DNA of 64,000 nt from Physcia stellaris (Eukaryota; Ascomycota; Lecanoromycetes; Caliciales; Physciaceae): contig JABSSW010000017.1 in the NCBI GenBank assembly GCA_018902385.1, forward strand, positions 248,001 to 312,000. Reading direction: 5' to 3'. Positions 45,080 to 57,649 of this stretch are shown here, piece after piece. Position 1 is the stretch's first letter. Every line of letters starts with the position of its first letter. A model generated the notes under the pieces. That model was not told the origin of the DNA. It saw only the letters and a list, made by a program, of their open reading frames with translations, and did no database searches. The position numbers were made by a program, and so were the translations under genes.

Positions 45080-48000
45080 ATGCCTATAGCTGCATTACCT
45101 TCAGACACTATTCGTGCAATTGGTGCTTCTCAAGTTCTCACAGATTCCGCTTCTCTTGTTAAAGAGCTAGTTGATAATGCTCTCGATGCCCGCGCTTCCG
45201 CCATATTTGTTGAAATTTCCTCAAATGGATTAGATGTCATTCAAGTCAAGGACAATGGCTTCGGTATCGCCCCAGTGGACCGAACGTTGATCTGCAAAAG
45301 GTATTGTACAAGTAAAATAACCGCTTTCGAGGATATTGAGAATGTTGGTGGACAATCTTTGGGCTTTCGAGGGGAAGCCTTGGCTAGTGCCGCTGAGTTG
45401 AGCGGATTTCTGGTTATTTCCACCCGGGTTGAGGGCGAATCAACCGCTGTGAGCCTTAAAGTCGACCGTCAAGGTTCTATAGATACGTATGGAGAGCTCC
45501 ACATTTATCTGGCTAGGCTAAGTCCGATAACGCGAGCCTTGTAGGGAAGAACCCATCTCGCATCCCGTGGGCACAACGGTGCGTATCGTTGATTTTCTCA
45601 AATCGCTACCTGTGCGTCGACAGTCTGCAATAAAGACACACACGAAGACTTTATCGAAGATCAAGACATTACTTCAGGCATATGCTTTAGCAAGGCCTAG
45701 CGTGAGGATTTCCCTGAAAGTAATCAAAGCAAAGACCGAAAAGGGTAATTTCATGTACGCACCCAAATCAGAAGCCAGCATTACCGACGCAGCCACAAAG
45801 ATAATCGGAAAGAAAGTCACAGACCAATGTCAGTGGCGGTCTTGGACATTGCCGGATGCAGATCATCAGGGCAGCAGTCAAGAGATCTATACATTCGAGT
45901 GCCTACTGCCCAAGGCCCAATGCGGTACGCAATCCTTCTTAATATAGTAAACGAATCGCCCAGTAACCATGAGCGTAGATATCTCATCTATCAACAATAT
46001 CGGACAGTACCTGTCTGTTGATTCCAGGCCTGTCTCAAGCGCACGGGGCACCTTTAAGCAGATCACTAGCCTATTTAAGTCCTTCGTGAAATCGACATCA
46101 TCTGATCCTAATCGTGAGAAGGTTGTTGACCCTTTCCTATGCATGGACATTGAGTGCCCCCGAGGAAGTTACGATGCAAACGTTGAGCCTGCAAAAGATG
46201 ACGTGCTGTTCTCCAATCCAAAGATGGTTCTTGCGCTTGTCGAAGCTTGCTTTCGAGACGTCTACGGCGAACGCAGAGAGGCTGAGCGTATAACACTGCC
46301 GAAGAGACCACTGACCAAGTCAGACCAGGGTTTCGACCTTCTACTAGCTCGTAAGCATGCACATCCCAAGCAACAGACCCTTCAAGCCCACAATGATGAG
46401 TATGGTACACCTTCGCAACATGATTCCGTACCAAGCGAGTCACCTCAGCTTCATGAGACGCTTCCTGCCACAGTACAGGGCGTAAGCAGCAGTGAAGTGC
46501 AACGCGATTCTTTGATGCCTTCAGAAACATTTGGCGCAGATAATATTCCTAAAACCGGCGAACAAACGTCTGCACCAGCCTGGAAACCTAACATGTACAT
46601 AGGTGTGTCTCCACTATAATGCTAATCACAATCAAGAACCACCCCATGACAAGTACCAGATAAAGGAAAAGCTAATGCTTAGGTGAAAATAGACTCTGAT
46701 GAAGACGACAACGACCTTATGAACCCTCAAGAAAAGAGAGAAAATCGACAGGGAGCTCGTGATTGCGATGAAGAATCCGAGCTGCAAAACGTTCAAGTAT
46801 CCAATCCCTGGACGATTGCCAAAGTTAATGCACCTCTACGTCGAACACCAAATCGCCCAGGACATGTTCAGCAATGCACGCCACTCAGCCAAAGAGGAGA
46901 CGTGGCACTATTCCACCAAATGGGAGACAGTGGGAATGTTGTCAAGCAGTCGGCGAATGCTGCGCTCGTCAGAGCCCCAGCTTTGCCTTCCCCGAGCGAA
47001 CTCAAACAGAATTATCCGACACGGAAAAGCAATCTTCGTCACCTGCGTATTTCCCTTACCCACTGACAGCCCGTAGGCCTCGGGTGGCCACTGAAAGCAC
47101 ATCATCAGGCCAATCATCATCTCCTGAACGCACCAACAGCGCTCGCGGTCTCGATAAATGGTTTCAGAGAACCATACCTGATACCAACAGCTCACCCTCT
47201 ACAGTCGTTGACTCCAGCGTCGACCCTCGGTCACTTCCCAACGGTTCCATGACTAAACATGAATCGCTTCGTAAAGAGCCTCATGTAGATGATGCGAACC
47301 CGCGCGATTTTGTGTCTGCACGCACTCTTCCTACCGGCACGCCCTTGAGTGAGATCCCTTCAATGCCTCAAAGACAGACCCGGAGAGGAGGCACGAAAAG
47401 GCCAACCCGACAGGGCACTGGAATCAACAAGCCGTTCGTATCCCCTGTCAACGACCCCCAAAAGGTGTGGTTCGAGATGGGCCCCAAACCGAACCGTGGC
47501 GGTCGATCGCCGCCCAAGCGAGGCCCATCAAGTCAGAATACGGATCAGAGCCTGTTTCTTGGGAATGATGACATTGAAGTAGTCGCCGCGGCGCAGGAAC
47601 AACACGGTCCTCAGGAGCTGAGACATGATGAGCTAGCAGTGACACTAGATTACGAAAGCCGCAAAGCAGACGCCATCCGAAAACGTAAAACATATTTACA
47701 GCTACAAGGCATGAGCGAGAATCGACCGGGCAAACCGCAGTCCTTGTCATTCAGTGATATGGGCGCTGTAACGCAGTCTCCGCATAGTAACCGCTATAAT
47801 AAAGCTGTGGCCGAGTTAAGTGCCAAAAGTACCTCGGTCACCGGCCACGATGACTCGCTGGAACCGTCGCCTATCTTCGAGCCCGGAGACGCAAGAGGCT
47901 ACCTTCTCCGCCTCCAACGCCGCTCACAGACACCTGGCACAAGGAGCGAACGTGACCGAAGCATTTCTCCTTCCCGAGCGCGTAGTGGTACGAGCAGCAG

Positions 48001-48367
48001 AAGGCGTAAGACTGCTATGCTTCCCTTGGAGACAATCAGCGAAGATAGCGCGACACGAGATCTCGAACTGCTACTCCAGGCCAGCGCCGTAGAACTAGGA
48101 AAAATTCAGCGCGGCCTAAACATCGACATTGATGTGGATGAGTACATAGGCACTGGGGAAATCACGGGCGGTCTTCAGCAGGGAAAGACTAGCGGTGTTG
48201 TTAGAGATTGGGAGGACGAGTTACGGTTGTTGGCGAAGAATTACATTCAAGCGAACTCTGGATCCGAAGGGCAGTCGCCCCTAAGATTCGAATTATGGAC
48301 GACTTTGCAGGAACACTTGAGGACACATGGTGACGGTGGTGGTGGTGATGGCCTAATGGTAACGTGA
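45080..48367 (+). CDS. MLH2: MutL-family mismatch repair protein (yeast Mlh2 / human PMS1 type), with an apparent 1-base frameshift
   Basis: Partner of Mlh1 in accessory mismatch-repair functions. Exons: 45080-45486, 45545-45924, 45979-46604, 46683-48367. The GHKL ATPase has all motifs: KELVDNALDA (E29, N33), VKDNGFGI and SLGFRGEAL. The transducer domain has GTTVRIVDFLKSLPVRRQ and SVDSRPVSSARGTFK, ending with DANVEPAKDDVLF. The start MPIAALPSDTIRAIGASQ resembles human PMS1 more than PMS2. The endonuclease motif DQHA(x)2E(x)4E is not found; the long tail is disordered and Ser/Arg-rich. Exon 4 runs in one frame to ..APALPSP and then in another (..SDTEKQSSSPAYFPYPLT..). One more C in the run 46990-46993 joins them, giving 1032 residues. 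The donor of intron 3 (gtgtct) is weak. Confidence 0.87.
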
Positions 48368-49158
48368 ACGAGAAAGGCTGTTTTGTTGTGTTGCTCGATG
48401 TTATTTGGGCATACGGCCACTGATTCGTTGGGCTTGTGAGGCGTTGAACGGCTTCGTTGGAGATACCCCATTTGCTTTTGCATAGAATAGCGAGGGATGA
48501 AATACCGGCTCTGGCTATCAGCTTTATTAAACACGGATCAACGTTGTTTGCAGACAGACTTTTTCCGACTGAAGCTGGCCTTTGCTTGAATAGACGAGGA
48601 TACTGTGGGGTAGTCTAAATTTCCGCTGTGGCATTGCGGTCTACTCATTGTGAAATTCTAAATAATCTATTCGTGAGAACTACACTTCTTCAGAATGAGA
48701 GAAGCAAGCTCTGGTACATGGGCATGCGTTATCAGCCGAATATTGAAGCTGGTAGGTTCTGAGGTATGGCGTACTGTACTCGTACTCCGTACTCCGTGCT
48801 GGGGCACTTCTAGGCCGATATTCCCGGCGCCTGCGTCATTCCGCAAGTAGCCCGCAAAAAGCTTCCTGTTGCTTTGCTACTGCTTGCTCACTCTATAATT
48901 TACAAATGCTCATGAGGCTAGTCGACATCGAAGCAAGGGGAAGCCGTTGTCAATAGCATACAGATCAGGCATTCGTCATCATGTTTATACTGTTTTCATC
49001 TCTCTTTTGAGCGAAGCTCGTCTTGAGGCACTCCACAGGTTGTTTGCCAATGTTCCCCCCAAATTCTGTCCTGGGACTCCCTTTAGGTGCCTAACCCGTA
49101 CTGCCCGCGCTGGCGACTTTTCCACAGGCAATCAAGATAGCTTCCGGATATTTGGACT
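48368..49158. other. Intergenic region
   Basis: About 0.8 kb between the MLH2 stop and the histidine kinase start, same strand. It must hold the kinase promoter. No gene seen. Confidence 0.55.
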
Positions 49159-52100
49159 ATGACAAGCTTGTTAGGCCGTCGTCGCGATGATGGCTCCAAG
49201 ACCCCAGATCGGACCCAACCGAAACAATATCCTTCATTGAAGAAATCCCTCTCGGCTTCATTCTCAAATTCGCCCTCTGATCCGATCGAGAACCTGGGCT
49301 TCCCTCCTCATGGCTCACAAAATGCGCCATCCACGCCACAAGGCAGTGCCCAGAGCAATCCGCACCTATCAGTCAGTGTACCGAGTCCGTCTGCAGCGGT
49401 GGAAGTCACTCTAGCAGCTCTACATTATCTGCCAACTCCACTGCTAGTACTGTCTGGTCTCAAGACAGTAGTACTTGCCAATGAAGCCATGGGTCGACTA
49501 TTGGGCTTGGATACTTTGAAACCGAACCACGAGTCTACAAAGAATGGAGAGGGCGAGGATGGCGAGGATGAAAAGCCACTGCTCGACCGGCTTGTTGGTC
49601 GACGCCTTTCCGAGATTGGGGTCCACATAATACAAAATGGTCAACGCGTTTGGGTCGGTTGGGAGGCAAGCATTACGTACAGTATATTCAAATTGCTCAG
49701 TGCTGACTCTGGGCCCAGACATTCCTAGATCACCTCGCTGCAGAGATGGATAAAACTGCTTCGGCATCGGGGAATAGTTCATCGGGTGAATCGGCTTTGC
49801 CAGGCCTGGATCAGTCGTTGCATCCTACAAGTAGCCCTTTAAAGGCCAAGAAGCTTCCATCCAGCAGGGTTCGGGATCGATCTCTCGTGCATGATGCTGT
49901 TGTTCAAGTTGTGCTGTCTCCCCAGGCGATTATGACTGACCAGGAGAATAATTCGCAAGCTCGCAAATCCCCTGCCCAGGAGGTCCAAGCGAATATGATC
50001 ATCTCTATCTGGAGTATGGAGGATGAGCGTTACTATACTTGCACATTCACAAGTGTATCTAGCACACCGCTATCACCAATGCGGACTCACGCGCGAGCAT
50101 TGTCCAGCGCACCGACTCCAGCAACGTTGACCTCGTCGACCCAATCTAGTTCTTCACCTCCAATCAGCCCTACCTCCACCCCATCCCCGAAGTTCATGAC
50201 TCCTAATGGGATACCGCTCTCCATTTCGCCCTTTCCACCACTCGCTCCACCGGCGAAAATCAACCTAGCTACCGCTCCTTCAGCCGTACAAAAACTCGCA
50301 CGAATGAAAGATGCGATTATAGACGCTATGAAAATGCCTATCATGGTAATGTGGCATGATGAGAGCCTGACCATCCAAAACAAGGCAACGACAAGGTTAT
50401 TACACGGTACAACAACACCTACACCTGAAAACCCGCTGCAGACATTGTCCAAATTCAAATGTTACACTGAAGATTTCGAGAGGCAGTTACAACCAGATGA
50501 ATACCCTTTGATTCAGCTCGTTAGGACCCGCAAACCATTCAATAAATGGAAGATAGGCGTGGAAGATCCTCAGTTCGGTCGCAGAAATTTCGATTGCAGC
50601 GGAGAAGCTATCATCGATGAAAGCACTGGAGAATTTATTGCTGGCATCCTTGTTTTTAGTGACGTGACTGAGTACAAAGATATCATTAAGGCGCAACTTG
50701 AAGAAAGTGATCAGCAATTTGCATTGATTTGCGACACAATGCCTCAAATGGTTAGTCTGAACTCCGAACATATCAGAGTCGCACACACTGAAATCAATTT
50801 CCAGCTCTGGACAACTGATCCTTACGGTAAACATGGTACGTGACGGCTTTTCCGATTGGTCATACTCCCGGAATGGAATTGACGTACTCTCAGATTGGTT
50901 TTCTCGCCGCTGGTATGACTATACAGGCCTCAGTGTAGAGGTGTCCTTGGGTGAAGGCTGGGTTCATGCGTTCCATAGCGAGGACGTGAAAGAGGCCGAG
51001 AAACGTTGGAGCCATTCCCTTGAGGTACGTGTTCGTAGAGCGTTCTTTCTTTCACATGTCTGCAATCAAGCTCAAGACATTTATGGGTGCGATCCGCCCA
51101 AGATATTGGTCCTGTCGCACAACGCTTTTCCACGACTGGGAGATGCTGATGTTTGAATTGTGAATAGACTGGGGACGAGTATTCCACGGAGTACCGCTGC
51201 CGCAGCCACGATGGATCCTGGAGATGGATGTTAGGTAGGGCTTTACCCTTGCGAGACTCAAAGAGTAAGAAAATCGTAAAGTGGTTTGGCACGTGCACCG
51301 ACATACATGATCTGGTTGAGGCCCGCCAAGAAGCAAAGCAGACAAGGGAGCAGTTACTCAATGTCATCAAGCACGCCCTTGTCACTGTCTGGGTTGTGAA
51401 TCATGACAGAGCTCTTACGTTTTTGGAGGGTAGGCTGATGTGGGACGAAGACGAGGAAGACGTCCATCAGGGCTGGATAGGCCAAAACGTCTATGAAGCA
51501 TTCGGGAGTCACAAAGGAAAGTTAGATCTTCCATTGTACAGGGACCCGATCGAGGGGATCCTGGATGGTAAATACACGGAGCAGACACAAGAACATCATA
51601 TCGATGGTAATGGACGCTGGTTCCGGACACGCTTTGTCCCAATAAGGGATTTTAAGGGAGATTCGCAAGATCGTTCCGTTACCGGGGTCATAGGAATAAG
51701 CATGGATGTTACCGAGCTCAAGGATCGTGAAGCCGACCTGCAATCACAAGAGAAAGAGAACCTTCGCCTTTTATCTGCAGAGACAGCGGCGAAAGAAGCA
51801 AGTAGGCTGAAGAGCCAATTCCTGGCAAACATGTACGTATTCTGGCTTTATCACCCAAGAATTGTGTTTCCGTCATGCCTCTTCCGGTCGCTTTTCGGCC
51901 TATCGGTCCTCCTTACTGACACCGGGAAGGTCACATGAGATCCGCACCCCAATAGCTGGTGTCATTGGAATGTCGGAGCTTCTTCTCGACACGAATTTGG
52001 ATGGGGAACAGAAAGAGTGTGCCGAAAACATCCAGAGATCCGCCAATGGGCTTTTGACGGTCATCAATGATATACTTGACTTGTCAAAGGTCGAGTCAGG

Positions 52101-54099
52101 GCGGCTTGATATCGAGGAGGTACAATTCTGCCTATCCATTGTCATCAACGATGTCTGCAAGATGCTGTCGTTCGCTGCAGAGAGGAAAAATCTGCTGTTC
52201 GAGAGTGATATTCAGCTTGGTACAGACAAGGATATAGTTGTGATGGGCGACCCTGGCCGAGTTCGACAGATACTCACGAACCTGTTGACAAACAGCATAA
52301 AATTTACCTCGGAGGGTTCTGTAAAGCTTGCAGTGGCAGCTAGGAACGAAAATCCTGAGACCATCGAGGTTCTCTTCACGGTAGAGGATACAGGCATTGG
52401 TATCGAAGAAGAGGTGCGGAAGCGGCTCTTCAAGCCATTCAGCCAGGCGGACTCAAGTACAGCTCGGAGATTCGGAGGTACTGGACTCGGCTTGACGATC
52501 TGCAAGAATCTCGTGAACTTGATGCACGGAGAGATTTCGTTGGAATCTGAGCTTGATAGAGGAACCACAGCAACATTTTGGATCCCCTTCAACAAGCCTC
52601 AATACACAGGCACATCATCTCCAATGGTCGATCTGGGTGCTATACCAGAAAGGCTTCGATCAGAACTGTCAGTATCTGGCTGCCCGTCTGATTATGATCG
52701 TGGCAGTGCTACGCCTCCGCAGAGCCCTCAGGAAGGGCTGGGTTCTACGCTTGCGGTTCATCCACGACGCCCTGGCTCTCTCGACCTGCGAAACCAAAAC
52801 CCGAATCAGACAATGGGTCTAGACGGCAGCTCGCATGATCTGGACCGCCAGAAAACACATGTATTAGTCGTAGAAGATAAGTAAGTCAGAAGACCTAGCG
52901 GATGAAGAAGCTCTATTTAACATGAATGCAGCGCCATAAACCAACAGATTGCTCTGAAGACGGTCAAGAAGTTTGGCTTCTCAGTGAATGCCGTTTGGAA
53001 TGGTCAACAAGCTCTAGACTATCTTCTTGAAACGCCTTCCCCGGCTCGACCGAAACCAGACATAATTCTCATGGACGTACAGATGCCCATCCTTGATGGG
53101 TACCGAGCAACTCATTTCATCCGACACCACAAACCATATGCTACGAACGATAGCATACGAGCCATTCCCATTGTAGCAATGACTGCTAGTGCTATACAGG
53201 GCGATAAAGAGAAATGCCAAAAGGCGGGCATGGACGACTACCTGGCGAAGCCCGTCCGTGGCCCTACGCTCGAGAAGATGCTCATTAAATGGGCTCTCGA
53301 AGGCCAAAATCCTGCTCGTCTGACCACCACCATTAACAAACTCCACCACACGGACGACTCAAGCAACTGTCCCAGCCTCACCGACCTCTCAGATCCCAAC
53401 CTCACCGCTGAGCCCGAAGATCTCAGCGGAACAAACCCTGACCGACTCTCGCCACCCAAATTGTCCAGCGCCAAGGGCCGTCCCACCAACTCCAAACCCT
53501 CATCCGCCAAAGCCCGACCCCCTATCACAGCAACCTCCCTGCGCGCCCTCAGCACCGAAAGCGACCGCGGTCTAGAGCGCGTAGAAGCAGAAGAGAAAGC
53601 CACTGCGCTCCGCGACTCCAAGCTCATCGCAGCCACTGACCCGAATCCCAGCATCATCGACCCGAACGCCAAAATCCCCACGTCGCCCTCTTCTCAGCAC
53701 AATCCTCTATCCGCTGTCCCCCCGAATACCTTTTCCACCGAAAATGGGACTACTGGTTCTTCTACCGGTGGATCTGGGAACGATAACGGCTCCCACGGGA
53801 CCAAGAGACCGCCTCTTGCCCGCGCGGCGCTCACAGAGGAGAATATCAGTCGGCTGGACAGGAGCCAGGCGCAGGACACGACGCTACGGGTGCCGCCGGC
53901 CCTCAAACTCGAGGAGAGTGGCGAGGTGAGTAGTAGCCTGTGGGTTGGAGAGAGCGAGGGCAGTCCGGTCCCGAGCCCGAGAAGCAATAAGAGTAGAGGG
54001 GCGACAGGCGCGAAGAGCGGGCTAGGTCGGAATGTGAGTGATCAGAGTGGCAGTACGGCGACGAGTCGGAACGCGAGGGAGGAAGATACGGGTAGGTAG
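49159..54099 (+). CDS. PAS-containing hybrid histidine kinase
   Basis: Cytosolic two-component phosphorelay sensor. Exons: 49159-49665, 49719-50750, 50805-50835, 50894-51024, 51168-51832, 51930-52880, 52932-54099. They sum to 4485 nt, 1494 residues. Intron 1 (49666-49718) appears to be a GC-AG intron. After a disordered N-terminus there are PAS-like regions. The clearest is LWTTDPYGKHDWFSRRWYDYTGLS, with its PAC segment up to VKWFGTCTDIHDL; others lie around residues 60-170, 370-490 and 690-760. The HisKA phosphoacceptor is in M-SHEIRTPIAGV (His about 791). HATPase boxes: LLTNSIKFTSEG (N), VEDTGIGI (G1), RRFGGTGLGLTI (G2). The receiver has VLVVEDNAINQ, phosphoacceptor Asp about 1154 in ILMDVQMPILDG, and MTASAIQGD. 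A long disordered tail of about 270 residues follows the receiver, which is unusual. No transmembrane helix is seen. Confidence 0.93.
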
Positions 54100-55382
54100 G
54101 TATAGGATAGAAGATTGGGGATCACTAGAATCAAGGATTGAGGACGAGGGGAAGAGGAGATGGGGGATAGGGGACGGGGATGAGGCATGCCAGGCGTTAA
54201 CGGATCACTGGAAACCAGGCCAGTCTTGTGATTCTTACGAACTACCTTACAGGCATATATCAAGCGTCCGGCGTCGTGGCGTCGCATTTGAGCAGGCGTC
54301 ATTTTGGCTTCTCTCCGCCGTCAGCACCCACCGCTATTGCGTTTGGAAGCTTTCAAAACAGAAAGCATCTAAGGTATAAGGCACTTGGTAAGTGGCTGTC
54401 TAGATATATAGATACCCCTTTACCTAGCTTATTTAGTTAGGAAGGCAGAAGGCTGCCACATTGCTCTCTCTCGCTCTCTGAGAGGCTTACCGTAGCTTCA
54501 TAATATAGTTAATCATGAGCTAGCTGTTCAGCCATGTTTCTTCAGTTTGGTTCTCCGAGACTACTATTAATCCCTCGAAAATCAAGCAAATAGTAAAATA
54601 GATTGAAAGAATATCACTACTAGCGAATTTGGCCTTCTTTTTCCTATGTTTTTATTTGTTTTGGTTTTTGGGAGGAGGAAACCAAGCTTTTGGGGAAAAG
54701 AATGCACATGGGCTGTTTGTTCTTCTTTTTTTCGCTTTTGGTTATCTCACAATCCGGGGTGATGCTATCTTGCCTCTCATGCGTCGTCATCGAGAAAGTC
54801 AATATGATAATACGCTTACCCGTGTTTGGCACAAAACATATTAAGACGGCATGAAGATGATATGACAACAACATCATTTTTTGATTTCGTCTCAAGTCGA
54901 ATAATCGTAGATCTGTCGGCGTATTTTAAATGTTAACATCACTTGTTAATATTATTAGACCACGGGATAGAAATTCTGACCCTACAGCTTCCAAGCGAGA
55001 AGGACAGGTTCAGGATCGCTGACTACTTTTGCCGAGAGATTTCAAGAAGGGGATTCGAGGAGGCTGGACGGGCAAGAGATCGGAACAAGTTACGCATTGG
55101 AAGACGAGGATTGGCTCTTCTCCTCCGAGCTTTCAAATCACGTTATTTGTACAGACGCTGCTCATGTCTGAACATGACTCTAGCTCGAATAAACGGGGCT
55201 TTTGCTCACCATCCTCCCCCATCCTTTCCACCTAATTCCATCCATCCAGAGAAAGTACCAGCAGCGTCTATCGCAGCTTCGATAAATCCTCCTCCCCATT
55301 CCCCTCCCCTCTTCTTCTCCCCCTCCCCCGCAAAAAAAAGGACCAGCAACCCCCAGGATTTAAATACAGGGATGTTAAATCA
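54100..55382. other. Intergenic region
   Basis: About 1.3 kb between convergent genes (histidine kinase and cyclophilin), AT-richer around 54450-54950. ORFs here (54629-54844, 54943-55869) are shadows or chance frames. No gene supported. Confidence 0.55.
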
Positions 55383-56449
55383 TTACATCTCGCCACACAT
55401 GGCGATGACGACATCCGTCGCCGGCCGCTCGCCCCGCAGCCGGGTATTCTCCACTTTGCGCACGACGTCCATGCCGTCGACGACTTTTCCGAAGACGACG
55501 TGTTTGTTGTTGAGGAAGGGGGTGGGAACCGTGGTGATGAAGAATTGGGAGCCGTTGGTGTGCGGGCCGGAGTTCTGGGGGGTGGAGAGGGTTTTAGTGG
55601 GATATTTGGAGTATGTTTTTCGGGGGGTGACTTCAAGGGATGAGAAGAATGGCTTTGATGGAGTGAGAGGGAGGGGGATTAATAGAGGGAGGATGAGTAT
55701 CCAAGAGTGGGTTTTTCTTTTGCTATGGGTAGACGATAGGAAAATGTTTGAACGTGAGATTGAAGGATGGCCGAGGAAAGAAAGGACAAGACGAACCGCC
55801 ATACTCAACAAACCAGCAGCATCATGTTTCAGTTTGAAGTTTTCGTCGGCGAAAGACTTGGTTCCGTAAATGCAGGCACTGCCGCTGCCGTCTCCGAACA
55901 TGAAGTCGCCACCCTGGATCATGAAGTCTTTGATCTAAGAACACTCGAGCCTGTCAGCATGAGTTTACTTTTCTGGATGTCGAAACCATGATATAAAAGA
56001 GAAGGGTGAACTGACGACTCGATGGAATTTGCTCCCTTTGTACCCCTGAGGACGGCCTTGAGCGTTCTTCGTCTCGCCGGTACAGTATTGGCGGAAATTC
56101 TCGGCGGTTTTGGGGACGATGTCGGCGAACAGTTCCATCTTCACTCGACCGAGAGGTTCGCCTGAAAAGGATATGGTCAGAGGTGAACAAAGAAGGTTGT
56201 TGTACTCTCACGTTGTTGGCGAAAGATAGTCCCATGATCTCGCCGACACAGAAGCCAGCAACGGTTGGTTGAACTCGATAGAGAAAAAGGGTACCGTTAT
56301 GCGGGCCTCATGATAGCTTAGTAACAAGGAGAGATTTCTAAAATGGTATGCACTAAATGAACCGTGAAGGATTGTGCGAAGGAAATAATGGACTTGCCTC
56401 CTAATGCCAAGTCAAAGAAGACGACTGGGTTTGGCGTTACTTCAGCCAT
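55383..56449 (-). CDS. Cyclophilin-type peptidyl-prolyl cis-trans isomerase (PPIH/Cyp3-like)
   Basis: Single-domain cyclophilin closest in pattern to human PPIH (U4/U6.U5 tri-snRNP) and S. pombe Cyp3. Exons: 56449-56398, 56161-56016, 55934-55797, 55574-55383. They sum to 528 nt, 175 residues, the usual length. Intron 1 (56162-56397) has a GC donor in the perfect context ggag|gcaagt. Motifs: [27 protein letters not shown] with the catalytic Arg, [34 protein letters not shown] and the VIAMCGEM end. The tryptophan of the CypA/PPIH active site (in EWLDGKH or DWLDGKH) is replaced by Phe132 (PFLNNKH), which is expected to weaken cyclosporin binding. Introns 1 and 3 (236 and 222 nt) are long for this genome. 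Confidence 0.93.
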
Positions 56450-57649
56450 GGTTATGCCTAGGCTATCAGAGGCTGAAAGCACGAGAAGTCGAGATTCGAA
56501 GACTCGCTAAAGCAGCCCTATTCTTTAGCTGCGATCTGGATCTCCAGGCCACCTTATCAGCTGTGGGTGGCTAGGGAGTCAAGCCAAGCGACAGTCGGTA
56601 AGGTAGTCGAGTACTTATCGCCAGCGGAAGTAAGCGGAAGCTTGATATGGGTGGGGATTACGGAGGATAGAAAAAGGTCCGTAACACGACCAATCAAAAG
56701 TTGGCACGCATCCCCCTTGATCATCAGATCAACTCAATGCAGATGCACAATCAAGGCAAGTTGACATTCTCATGTGCTCGAGACCTTCCATGATGTCCAA
56801 AGAGGCAATTGATCATCGTAACGGTTCAGTGAGCTGCGACATAATCTTGAAGATTCTATCGTCCATGTAGCGGTTTCCCATTACTACTCTGGAGATTTCA
56901 GCAAAGCTAGAAGCTAAGCCGTACATATGCTTTATATACACCTTGAGAACCGAACGGCTGAAGCAGCGTTATCGAGCCTGGGTCGTGAAGACGGAAGTTT
57001 GGTTGGGGGATGAGGGGTGAAATAGTCTCCGGCACTAGTCGGGATGTGGTAAAGCTTGCTACCCTAGTGTTCTGGCTGGGCTCGCTGGGGTTCCCTTGAT
57101 GGTGAAATGGTGAAATGGCGCCCTTCTGCCAGGAAGTGTTTGGTGTTTGTCAACCATCAGCTCCAGCTTCGAGCTGTTGAGAACTCCGTCGCTTTGACTC
57201 CTCCGATCTGCTACTTGATTCCGTTCCTTTCTTATATCACCCCCGGCTCTCACCGCACCCTTCTCCGCTTTCCAGCTCCCTAAGCCCTAGGTGATCGGTC
57301 ACCTCGGGAGCCAAAGTAACCGTCATCATCACCTCATCTCCACCGAGGGAATTGATTTCGCCCCAACCCATACTCCCTTCATCACCAATTCCACTTTCTA
57401 TCCTTGTTACAGTAACCCATTATCGAGCTTCATCGCCGTTGTCTACACAGATCACCAATAAACACTACGAAACAGCCCCAAGCGATCGGAACACCCGACT
57501 GACACATTCATGCACTAATCACATGCTGGCTGAGTCCTTGATCAAGTCGTAGCATCAACGCGGAAGCTCTCAGACCAGGCGAAGACCACTCAGTAGGCTA
57601 CCAGCTGTTTGTCTCCAAAACTATCTCAGAGTCTTTATCAAGTACTGCA
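56450..57649. other. Divergent intergenic region upstream of cyclophilin and RING genes
   Basis: 1.2 kb between divergent start codons, expected to hold both promoters and the leader of the RING gene. ORFs are small and without domains. Confidence 0.55.

Noticed and set aside
54943-55869. 308-codon plus-strand ORF
   Set aside because: Its second half is antisense to the cyclophilin gene, and its first half has no domain.
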